Assembly (NCBI GenBank): GCA_022779465.1
Contig: JALFTB010000007.1
Location: 1-6,591 of the forward strand
Length of the DNA stretch: 6,591 bases
DNA from: CAG-533 sp022779465
GTDB taxonomy: Bacteria; Bacillota_I; Bacilli_A; RF39; UBA660
Direction of reading: 5' to 3'
Shown here in pieces: positions 1-6,057 of this stretch (its first letter is position 1; each line of letters begins with the position of its first letter). The position numbers and the translations under genes were made by a program. The notes under the pieces were generated by a model that saw nothing but the letters and a program-made list of their open reading frames with translations, was not told the origin of the DNA and did not search any database.

Positions 1-2
1 TG

Positions 3-419
3 ACTAATAATGGCAAGTATTCTTTTAGTACTGATGAGATGTTTGAAAAGAGAACTTATTATATTGAAGTTTTTTCTAACTTAGATTCATGTAAAGCTGA
101 CAGTATTAAGAGTATTACTTTAAAGAAGCCTTATTATAATCCTAATTCAGCATATGCTATTTGTATTGAAAATCCTAATGTTCCAATGTGTCAAACTTAT
201 ATTACTGAAGATACAGGTGTCTCTGAGCAATATATTGATGCTAAGGTTAAGGAGTATTTAAATAAAAATAATATGACTACTACTAAAAAAGGTGATAATG
301 ATAATAATGGGAATTTCTTTACTAATAATTGGAAAACACTTGCTATTAGCGGTGGTGGAATAGTTGTCTTACTTATTGGGGGATACATTATAATTTCTAA
401 AAAAAGGAGTGCTTTATAA
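3..419 (+). CDS. C-terminal part of a membrane-anchored exported protein (5' end outside window)
   Basis: The reading frame is open from position 3 to the TAA at 417-419. The first ATG, at 39, has no convincing ribosome binding site and lies inside continuous surface-protein-like sequence, so it is probably internal and the gene starts upstream of the window. The visible part has a beta-rich region with three cysteines (SCKA, AICIEN and PMCQ contexts) around a PYYNPNS segment. An Asn/Asp/Thr/Lys-rich linker follows at about 270-315. Next comes one hydrophobic helix at about 339-398, from Trp at 330-332 through a Gly-rich stretch, and a short basic tail KKRSAL. This predicts a protein held in the membrane by its C-terminus with most of its mass outside. 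There is no LPXTG-type sortase motif before the helix. The gene overlaps the next start by one base, so the two are co-translated. I do not recognise the family, and the function is unknown. Confidence 0.8.
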   Translation, partial: TNNGKYSFSTDEMFEKRTYYIEVFSNLDSCKADSIKSITLKKPYYNPNSAYAICIENPNVPMCQTYITEDTGVSEQYIDAKVKEYLNKNNMTTTKKGDNDNNGNFFTNNWKTLAISGGGIVVLLIGGYIIISKKRSAL

Positions 420-421
420 TG
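405..421 (+). promoter_or_regulatory. Ribosome binding site inside the upstream gene, with TAATG stop-start overlap
   Basis: AGGAG at 405-409 lies 9 nt before the ATG at 419-421. It is encoded within the Lys-Arg-Ser codons of the upstream protein's basic tail. The upstream TAA (417-419) shares its last base with the ATG. This is a classic translational coupling arrangement and fixes the start of the large secreted protein. Confidence 0.85.
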
Positions 422-3400
422 AAAAAGTTTTGGTTTTTATTAATTAGTTTAATTTTATTGCCTTTAGGGATTAAAGCTGAAAATTTTTATGCTGGTGTTC
501 GTTCTGAAAATGTATCTGATGGTGCTTTTTTTGAAGGCGGAAATACTATTTATATAACTTCTTTTGAATATCATTTAAATAATGATAAATATGGTTCTGA
601 TCCAATGTATTGTATTGATGGTGGTGTTGCGACTCCTTGGGCTATTAATAATCTTGTAGATTTAGATACTTCTAATTATAGTATTGGTAAGTATTTAATA
701 CCTATTTATGCGGCTGCTGATGCTATTGGTGCTAGTCGAACAACCGCAAGTGATGCAAGCCGTATTATTATTGCTTTATATTCGCCTAAAATTTCTGGAG
801 TTACTTATCATCCTTATTTAAACGTTTCTAGTAATCAGTTTCTCAATATGCTTAAAAATGCTGGATATACATTAGCTGGATTAGATAAGCTTTATAGTGA
901 CACAACTACTATTTCTAAAAAATCGCCTAATTATAGTCAATTACAAAAAGTATTTTGTACTGGTGTAAAAGCTTATGGAGATACTTCTTCTAATCTTTAT
1001 AAGGGATGTAGTAAGATTGATACTCCAAGTGTAATTGGTAATAATTCTAATGGAAAATTAACTGTTAATATGTATGAAGATTCTACTAAGACAAGAAGAA
1101 ATCCTTCTTCTGATAGAATTTTTTCTCAATATGTTGGTGCTAAGGTAGGAATTAGTCCTAGTGATGCTAAAATTAAAATAACTGGATGTTTTGTTAATAA
1201 TAGTAATTATGAATGTTCTATTTCTAGTGATTACTTAAATAAAAAAATTAGTAATAACGCGGTTATCGAGGTTTTAGTTCAAAGTAAAAATAATAATTTA
1301 AATACTGATGCTACTCAAGTAAATGTTTATATTAATTATTCTTTTGATGGCGGTACTAGTTATTCTTTAAAACAAGGTACTTGTCAAGGCTCTGGTTGTG
1401 CTAGTTTAGATGGTAAAAGATCTGAATATGACAGGTATACTCAAAGAATGATTGTTGTAACTTCTCAACCAGGAAATTCTGATGGCACTGCTGTTTTAGG
1501 AGTAAATGTTCCTAAGGCTTGTCAACATGTAGATAATAATTATAAAGTTGGAAATAAAACTGTTAGCGTTAAAGAATACATGGAATATGGCTGTTGTAGT
1601 GATATTGATGTTAAAGATTTAACTAATCCTGATGATTTGAATTATTATAAAGATACTTGTATGGATGATGATATTGTTTCATTTTCAAATGTTTGTGGTA
1701 GTAGTTTAGGATGTTTGGAAAGAGATGGAGATTATAAAAATAATAAGTATGTAGGTTATTCTAAATCTGCTATTTTTCAAAAGTCTTTAAAGAATGTTAT
1801 GAATAAAGTTAACGTTTTAGAAAATGGTGCTTATAAGACTGGCGATTTATCTAATATGTATAATGAAAAACAAATTAGTAATAATTTAGATAAGAATTAT
1901 ACTTCTAAGTTATCTCCTAATAATAAATATTGTATGTTATATACGAGTGAGGATTTAAAAATTAATTTCCCTGGTACTACTGAAACTGTAAGTGGTAGAT
2001 CATTTGTGTTTGAGGAGTTAACTAATACTGAATGTAAAACTAATCCAAATGCTTCTTCTAAAAATTGTTTTAGACAACCTTATGTAAATGGTACGTTATC
2101 TATGGCTTTCCATACTAATGTTGATAGATGGCTTAATGATTATAAGGCTGCTGTAAATGCGGTTACTGAAGCTAATAAAAAATTACAAAATGCTAGCAGC
2201 GCTAGTGATAAAGAAGCTGCTCAAGCTAATGTTGATATTGCTAAACAAAAGGTAAGTACTTTAGAAAATTATAAAAAAGAATGTGAAACTTATAGTAATT
2301 TAAGAAGTAATAATTGGGATTATAATTTAGAACCAGATCTTACTTTCTACTATGATCAAAAAGTGTATGCTAAGGATGAGAGTAGTCCAACTATTACGAC
2401 TACGGTAAATATGGTTCCTTCTTATAAAGCTGTTAAGTATTGGCCAAATGTTACTGGTAATACTGAACTTAGTGGTAGTTGTAGTGGTGGCACTGCTACT
2501 TATAATGGATTTACTTATAGTACTAATAAGGATTGTAATTATACTGCTAAACGTACGGTTTATTATAGACCGGAAAAGATTACTTATTCGTTAATATCTA
2601 CTGGTGAACTTAAGACTATTGAATATGAGCATGAAGAAAATATTAATGAAAATGGTATTTTGATTGGTTATGTTTATAATACTAGTATTTCGATTGAACA
2701 AGGTGAATATCAAACTAGATTTGAGATAAATAATGTTGGTCATAATAAGGATCAATCTAATATTCAAAATTCTTATAATAAATATAAGGAAGAACATAAG
2801 GATGCTTCTGGACATTTATATAGTAAGTGTATTTATTGTAATAAGTCTTCTAAGACTATTAGGTTATGTGATACTTGTCCTCCTAGTGATGCGGCTATTA
2901 TTTATAGAAGTATTGCTACTGATAATGTTACTCCACAAGATAGAGCTAATACTAACTGGAGTGATGTTAAGGGTAAGGTCGCTGAGGCTTTAATTGAGGC
3001 TTCTGATGGTTCTAAGATTATTTCTAATGTTGGTGAAAATTATTTAGCTTTAGCTGATAATTTAGCGGTTAATAATACTAATAGTGACACTAGTGATGAT
3101 AAGACTATTGCTTTAAATGGTTCTGATTTGGCGGATTTATATAATGATTCTACTAAGGAGTATCTAGAGTATGAGATTACTTTAACTACTAAGGATATGC
3201 AAATTATTAAGAAGAACAATGCTAGATCATCATTTAGTTATGCATCATTTAATCTTTGTACTAATGGTAAAAAGGTAGGTAAAGATGAAAATACTGATTA
3301 TTGTTTTGTATGTAATAGTTCTGGTAAGGAATGTGAAAGTTCTTTTGTAGATTCTTTCTCTGATGATTCAGCTTTACTAGCTAATACAAGAGCTAATAAA

Positions 3401-3574
3401 TGGAAGTATTTCTATTATGATGCTACTGATCAAACTAATCCAGGAAAGTTTATTTCTGGTAGTATGAAAGATTATCAATCTAATGATGTATTTAAGAAGT
3501 TATTCCCAGATGGTAAGTATCCTGATCCTGAATTAGTTGATGCATATTTATATGTTAATAAAAACTGGCCATAA
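419..3574 (+). CDS. Large secreted cysteine-rich protein, unknown function (1051 aa)
   Basis: The N-terminus is a clear signal peptide: Met-Lys-Lys, a hydrophobic core over residues 4-18, and likely cleavage after Ala20 (IKA|EN). The mature protein has no later transmembrane helix, sortase signal or basic tail, and ends in NKNWP. I count 27 cysteines, unusually many for a low-GC Gram-positive exported protein. Notable regions are: YCID at 64-67 followed by an Ala-rich helix ending IIIALY at 116-121, faintly like a thioester domain but with Ile where the Gln would be; a Cys-Cys pair at 392-393; a helical or coiled-coil hairpin at about 570-622 rich in Ala, Lys, Glu and Gln; a C804xxC807...C817xxC820 double knuckle; a YRSI...NW segment at 829-847; and C947...C962xxC965...C972 near the C-terminus. 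AGGAG at 405-409 supports the start. Its place before Tad-type genes suggests an extracellular structural, adhesive or filament-associated role, which is inference. No catalytic motif was recognised. Confidence 0.85.
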   Translation: MKKFWFLLISLILLPLGIKAENFYAGVRSENVSDGAFFEGGNTIYITSFEYHLNNDKYGSDPMYCIDGGVATPWAINNLVDLDTSNYSIGKYLIPIYAAADAIGASRTTASDASRIIIALYSPKISGVTYHPYLNVSSNQFLNMLKNAGYTLAGLDKLYSDTTTISKKSPNYSQLQKVFCTGVKAYGDTSSNLYKGCSKIDTPSVIGNNSNGKLTVNMYEDSTKTRRNPSSDRIFSQYVGAKVGISPSDAKIKITGCFVNNSNYECSISSDYLNKKISNNAVIEVLVQSKNNNLNTDATQVNVYINYSFDGGTSYSLKQGTCQGSGCASLDGKRSEYDRYTQRMIVVTSQPGNSDGTAVLGVNVPKACQHVDNNYKVGNKTVSVKEYMEYGCCSDIDVKDLTNPDDLNYYKDTCMDDDIVSFSNVCGSSLGCLERDGDYKNNKYVGYSKSAIFQKSLKNVMNKVNVLENGAYKTGDLSNMYNEKQISNNLDKNYTSKLSPNNKYCMLYTSEDLKINFPGTTETVSGRSFVFEELTNTECKTNPNASSKNCFRQPYVNGTLSMAFHTNVDRWLNDYKAAVNAVTEANKKLQNASSASDKEAAQANVDIAKQKVSTLENYKKECETYSNLRSNNWDYNLEPDLTFYYDQKVYAKDESSPTITTTVNMVPSYKAVKYWPNVTGNTELSGSCSGGTATYNGFTYSTNKDCNYTAKRTVYYRPEKITYSLISTGELKTIEYEHEENINENGILIGYVYNTSISIEQGEYQTRFEINNVGHNKDQSNIQNSYNKYKEEHKDASGHLYSKCIYCNKSSKTIRLCDTCPPSDAAIIYRSIATDNVTPQDRANTNWSDVKGKVAEALIEASDGSKIISNVGENYLALADNLAVNNTNSDTSDDKTIALNGSDLADLYNDSTKEYLEYEITLTTKDMQIIKKNNARSSFSYASFNLCTNGKKVGKDENTDYCFVCNSSGKECESSFVDSFSDDSALLANTRANKWKYFYYDATDQTNPGKFISGSMKDYQSNDVFKKLFPDGKYPDPELVDAYLYVNKNWP

Positions 3575-3575
3575 G

Positions 3576-3581
3576 AGGTGA
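3576..3581 (+). promoter_or_regulatory. Ribosome binding site of the 138-aa membrane protein
   Basis: AGGTGA lies 7 nt before the ATG at 3589 and just after the TAA of the preceding gene. The 14-nt gap leaves no room for a separate promoter, so the gene belongs to the upstream transcription unit. Confidence 0.7.
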
Positions 3582-3588
3582 TTAAGAG

Positions 3589-4005
3589 ATGAAAGAGAGT
3601 TTATGGGGATATTGGTTAATAGTTTTAGGTTTACTTGTAATGGTTGTTATGATGTTACTTCAAAATTATTCTACTACTAGTGAACAGGATTATCACTTAA
3701 TTAAAGAGGCTACTGAGGCAGCTTTAAAGGATAGTGTTGATTGGTCTCATTATAGAAAATATGGTGAGCTTAGAATAATTAAAGAAAAATTTGTTGAGGA
3801 TTTTTCAAGAAGATTTTCTGAAACTGTTAATATTAATAAGACTTATAATATTAAATTTTATGATATTTATGAAGCTCCACCTAAGGTTAGTTTAAAGGTT
3901 ACTACTAAGACTGATTCTTATACAGTTATGGGTGATACTGAAGCTGTAGATGTTGTAAATAAGGTATCTGCTATATTAGAGGTACCTAAAGATAGTAAAG
4001 CATAA
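3589..4005 (+). CDS. Small single-pass membrane protein next to Tad genes, unknown function (138 aa)
   Basis: The protein has a short N-terminal stretch (MKESLWGYW), one very hydrophobic helix at about residues 9-24 (rich in Leu, Val and Met), and an extracytoplasmic domain of about 110 residues. That domain starts with an acidic/Ala helix (EATEAALKDSVDW) and ends in beta-like segments (PKVSLKVTTKTD, TVMG, SAILEVP). It has no cysteines. The short N-terminus, single helix and helix-then-sheet order resemble minor pseudopilins or TadE-like proteins in outline. However, there is no prepilin-peptidase Gly-cleavage site with Glu at +5 and no TadE N-terminal signature. It may correspond to the uncharacterised DUF5411 family of Bacillota, but that is from memory and uncertain. 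It is the last gene of the first transcription unit, 14 nt after the large secreted protein, and a terminator follows its stop. A role as an accessory or minor subunit of the nearby Tad-type system is inferred from context only. Confidence 0.75.
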   Translation: MKESLWGYWLIVLGLLVMVVMMLLQNYSTTSEQDYHLIKEATEAALKDSVDWSHYRKYGELRIIKEKFVEDFSRRFSETVNINKTYNIKFYDIYEAPPKVSLKVTTKTDSYTVMGDTEAVDVVNKVSAILEVPKDSKA

Positions 4006-4044
4006 AAGGTTAATTGAATTTAACCTTTTTGTTTTGTTATTTTT
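4004..4044 (+). terminator. Intrinsic terminator between the two transcription units
   Basis: AAAAGGTTAA at 4004-4013 pairs perfectly with TTAACCTTTT at 4020-4029 around a 6-nt loop. A T-rich run follows (TTTTT, TGTTTTG, TTATTTTTT) to about 4045. The stem overlaps the last two bases of the preceding stop codon. Only two G-C pairs make it weak, so some readthrough into the downstream genes is possible. Its position directly after a stop and directly before a promoter supports the call. Confidence 0.7.
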
Positions 4045-4057
4045 TATTGATAGGATA

Positions 4058-4087
4058 TTGAAAATGTTTTTTAGGGTGTGATATAAT
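4058..4087 (+). promoter_or_regulatory. Sigma-A type promoter with extended -10 driving cpaB-tadA-tadB
   Basis: TTGAAA (-35) at 4058-4063 and a perfect TATAAT (-10) at 4082-4087 are separated by 18 nt. A TG at 4079-4080 gives the extended -10 form TGnTATAAT. Transcription would start near 4094, leaving a leader of about 20 nt that contains the AGGAGG of the next gene. The leader is too short for a riboswitch. No obvious operator repeat was seen. Confidence 0.75.
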
Positions 4088-4099
4088 AATTTATATAAT

Positions 4100-4105
4100 A
4101 GGAGG
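4100..4105 (+). promoter_or_regulatory. Strong ribosome binding site of the CpaB-like gene
   Basis: AGGAGG lies 7 nt before the ATG at 4113. It is the only full consensus Shine-Dalgarno in the window and fixes the start of the CpaB-like protein. Confidence 0.85.
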
Positions 4106-4112
4106 AATAAGA

Positions 4113-4895
4113 ATGGGTAATATATCTATATCAATTAAAAGATTTTTAGGAAATAAGAATACAGTAACTATTTTAGGAGTTATTGTTGGTATTATTGTTC
4201 TATATGTTGGTTATAACTGGAGAGTTAATCAAGCAGTTGAACCTCAAACTGTACCTTTTGCTAAGAAGGAATTAGTTAGTAATACTTTAATTACTAATGA
4301 TTTGGTTTCAACGATTAAGGTTAGTAAGAGTATGGTTGATCAAACTCCTAATTTAATTACTTCTTCTAGTCAAGTAATTGGTAAGTATGTTAAATATGAT
4401 ACTACTATTCCGGAAGGAAGTTTATTTTATAGTTCTCAATTAATGGCTGCTGAACAAATGCCTAATTATATTACTGTAGATACTGAAAAGGGATATACTA
4501 TTTATAGTTTAGCTGTTGATATGCATTCTACTTATGGTAATTCAATTATGCCTGGTGATTATATTGATTTATTTATGAGTGCAGTTAGTGATAGTAATAA
4601 AGTTATTGTTGCTAAGATGATTGAAAGTATTAAGGTTAAGGATGTTAGAGATAGTCAAGGTAAGTCAGTATTTTCAAGTGCTTCATCTACTAAGGTTCCT
4701 GCTGAGTTAATATTTGCAGTACCTGATGATATGTTTAAGTTGTTAACTAGAGCTGATAAGATTCAAAGTAATAATATTCAAATTTTCCCAGTTCCTAGAA
4801 ATAAAGAATATACTGAACAACAAGGTACTACTTTGGTTGCAAGTCAACAAATTCAAGATTTAATTAATTCTAAGTCTGATTTAACTTTTAATTAA
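4113..4895 (+). CDS. cpaB: CpaB/RcpC-like Tad pilus assembly protein with SAF domain (260 aa)
   Basis: After a short cytoplasmic N-terminus there is one membrane anchor at about residues 18-34. An SAF-type domain follows at about 46-110: TVPFAKKELVSN, then ITNDLV, then VIGKYVKYDTTIPEG and SLFYSSQL, which is the usual order in CpaB proteins. The region at about 116-228 matches the RcpC/CpaB core: LAVDMHSTYGNSIMPGDYIDLF corresponds to the family's PGD-V-DV segment, followed by a ligand-like AELIFAVPDD stretch and IQIFPVPR. The length is within the family's usual range. In diderm bacteria CpaB works with the outer-membrane secretin of the Tad system. Here no secretin is visible, as in Gram-positive Tad loci, so it probably acts at the outer face of the membrane or in the wall zone. 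It is the first gene of the unit after the extended -10 promoter and lies 26 nt before the ATPase gene. The family call is firm, but the exact molecular role in monoderms is not established. Confidence 0.88.
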   Translation: MGNISISIKRFLGNKNTVTILGVIVGIIVLYVGYNWRVNQAVEPQTVPFAKKELVSNTLITNDLVSTIKVSKSMVDQTPNLITSSSQVIGKYVKYDTTIPEGSLFYSSQLMAAEQMPNYITVDTEKGYTIYSLAVDMHSTYGNSIMPGDYIDLFMSAVSDSNKVIVAKMIESIKVKDVRDSQGKSVFSSASSTKVPAELIFAVPDDMFKLLTRADKIQSNNIQIFPVPRNKEYTEQQGTTLVASQQIQDLINSKSDLTFN

Positions 4896-4910
4896 TTTAT
4901 AAGAATAAAA

Positions 4911-4917
4911 AGGGTGA
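4911..4917 (+). promoter_or_regulatory. Ribosome binding site of the TadA/CpaF gene
   Basis: AGGGTGA, preceded by an A run, ends 4 nt before the ATG at 4922. It is an imperfect Shine-Dalgarno. The 26-nt gap after the CpaB-like gene contains no promoter or terminator that I can see, which supports co-transcription. Confidence 0.55.
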
Positions 4918-4921
4918 TATT

Positions 4922-6034
4922 ATGAATGATAATTTGTTTTCACAATTAGATTTTGGTCCTTTAAAAGAATTTTTAAGCGATGATAATATCACCGATATTT
5001 CTTATGATAATGGTGGTCAAATTCATCTTAAGACTTTAGATAAAGGTATTTATAGGGTTGAAAGGCCTGATATTAATAATGCTTTAATGGAGAAGTTAGC
5101 TTTTCAATGTTCTAATGTTATGGGTAAGACTTTTAATATGGCTCATCCTTTCTTAGATGCGGAAAGTGCTGAATTGCGTTTAAACTTTGTTCATGATTCA
5201 ATTGCTACTAATGGAATTGCTTGTGTTATTCGTAAGACTCCTGCTAAGATTAGATTAAATAAAGAAAAATTATTAAATGAAAAATATTGTACTATTCAAA
5301 TTCATGACTTTTTAATGAAATGTGTTGAAGGTCATTGTAATATTATTGTTGCTGGTGAAACTGGTTCTGGTAAAACTGAGCTTGTTAAGTATTTAGCTAG
5401 TCATACAAAAGAAAATGAGAAGATTATTACAATTGAAGATACTTTAGAACTTCACTTAGATAGGATATTTCCTCATAGGGATATTGTAGCGATGAAGACT
5501 AATAATATTGCTTCTTATACTGATGTTCTTGTTACTTGTATGAGACAAAATCCTAAATGGATTTTACTTTCTGAGGTTCGTAGTGCGGAAGCTGTTATGG
5601 CGGTTAGAAACTCTATTTCTTCTGGTCATAATATTTTATCGACTATTCATGCTGATAGAGCAGAAAGTGTGCCAATGCGTATGTATTCGCTTTTAGAAAG
5701 TAATCAAGATGTAACACAGTTTTTATCTACTATTCATAGGTATGTACAATTAGCGGTGTGCGTTAAAGGTTATATGAGTAAGGCTTTAGGTAGATTTCAA
5801 CGTGAAATTATGGAAGTATGTGAATTTTATGTTGATCAAGATAATAAGCCTTGTAGTAATGTTATATATCGAAAAAGTGTTGATGGGACTTTTTCAATGA
5901 AGAATCCTACTAAGTATTTATTAGATTATTTAGAATTACAGGGTGTTATTCTTCCTAGGGATACTTTTAGACTTGGTAGTGTTAATAATGGCAATAGTGC
6001 TGATAATCAGGTGGAAATACCTAAAACAGCTTAA
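4922..6034 (+). CDS. tadA: TadA/CpaF-family secretion ATPase (370 aa)
   Basis: This is a cytoplasmic hexameric AAA-like ATPase of the VirB11/CpaF family that would power filament assembly through the TadB/TadC platform. The N-terminal domain has the family opening (FGPLKEFLSDDNITDISYDN, residues about 11-30). The nucleotide-binding core shows Walker A GETGSGKT at 145-152, an Asp-box-like ITIEDTLEL at 170-177, Walker B WILLSEVR at 213-220 with Glu218 as the likely catalytic acid, and a His box GHNILSTIHADR at 235-246. It is shorter than many CpaF proteins because it lacks their long N-terminal extension. Both small residues flanking the Walker B EVR are Ser (SEVRS), where CpaF proteins usually have Gly (GEVRG). 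After residue about 330 the sequence becomes polar and ends in a low-complexity Asn/Ser tail. It sits between the CpaB-like and TadB-like genes, the standard Tad order. The call is firm; pilus assembly versus protein secretion cannot be decided here. Confidence 0.94.
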   Translation: MNDNLFSQLDFGPLKEFLSDDNITDISYDNGGQIHLKTLDKGIYRVERPDINNALMEKLAFQCSNVMGKTFNMAHPFLDAESAELRLNFVHDSIATNGIACVIRKTPAKIRLNKEKLLNEKYCTIQIHDFLMKCVEGHCNIIVAGETGSGKTELVKYLASHTKENEKIITIEDTLELHLDRIFPHRDIVAMKTNNIASYTDVLVTCMRQNPKWILLSEVRSAEAVMAVRNSISSGHNILSTIHADRAESVPMRMYSLLESNQDVTQFLSTIHRYVQLAVCVKGYMSKALGRFQREIMEVCEFYVDQDNKPCSNVIYRKSVDGTFSMKNPTKYLLDYLELQGVILPRDTFRLGSVNNGNSADNQVEIPKTA

Positions 6035-6046
6035 TATGATATAAGA

Positions 6047-6052
6047 AAGGAG
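6047..6052 (+). promoter_or_regulatory. Ribosome binding site of the TadB-like gene
   Basis: AAGGAG lies 5 nt before the ATG at 6058, within the 23-nt gap after the ATPase stop. It decides the start of the truncated last gene. Confidence 0.8.
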
Positions 6053-6057
6053 CATTT

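Noticed and set aside
39..41. ATG at 39 as the true start of the first gene
   Set aside because: The frame is open upstream to the window edge with matching composition and there is no convincing Shine-Dalgarno, so the gene is better read as 5'-truncated.
197..388. Reverse-strand open frame of 63 codons
   Set aside because: It is antisense to the first gene, with no independent signals of expression.
2591..2815. Reverse-strand open frame
   Set aside because: It is antisense to the large secreted protein gene and its Ile/Leu/Asn composition is typical of an AT-rich shadow.
2828..2878. CxxC...CxxC as a DNA-binding zinc ribbon
   Set aside because: The protein has a signal peptide and is exported, so a nucleic-acid-binding role is unlikely. 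A structural metal site or disulfides are more plausible.
2733..2993. Open frame of 86 codons on the + strand
   Set aside because: It lies wholly inside the large secreted protein gene in another frame. Its Ile/Leu-rich content is a product of AT-rich sequence, and it has no ribosome binding site of note.
3589..3660. Type IV or Flp prepilin signal in the 138-aa protein
   Set aside because: The only glycine before the helix (residue 7) has no Glu at +5 and no basic leader of the usual kind, so prepilin peptidase cleavage is not supported.
4047..4052. TTGATA as the -35 element
   Set aside because: It is 29 nt from the -10 element, too far. TTGAAA at 4058 has an 18-nt spacing.
4094..4099. Second TATAAT as an alternative -10 element
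   Set aside because: It directly abuts the AGGAGG at 4100, so transcription from it would start after the ribosome binding site. The upstream TATAAT with TG and a spaced TTGAAA is far better.
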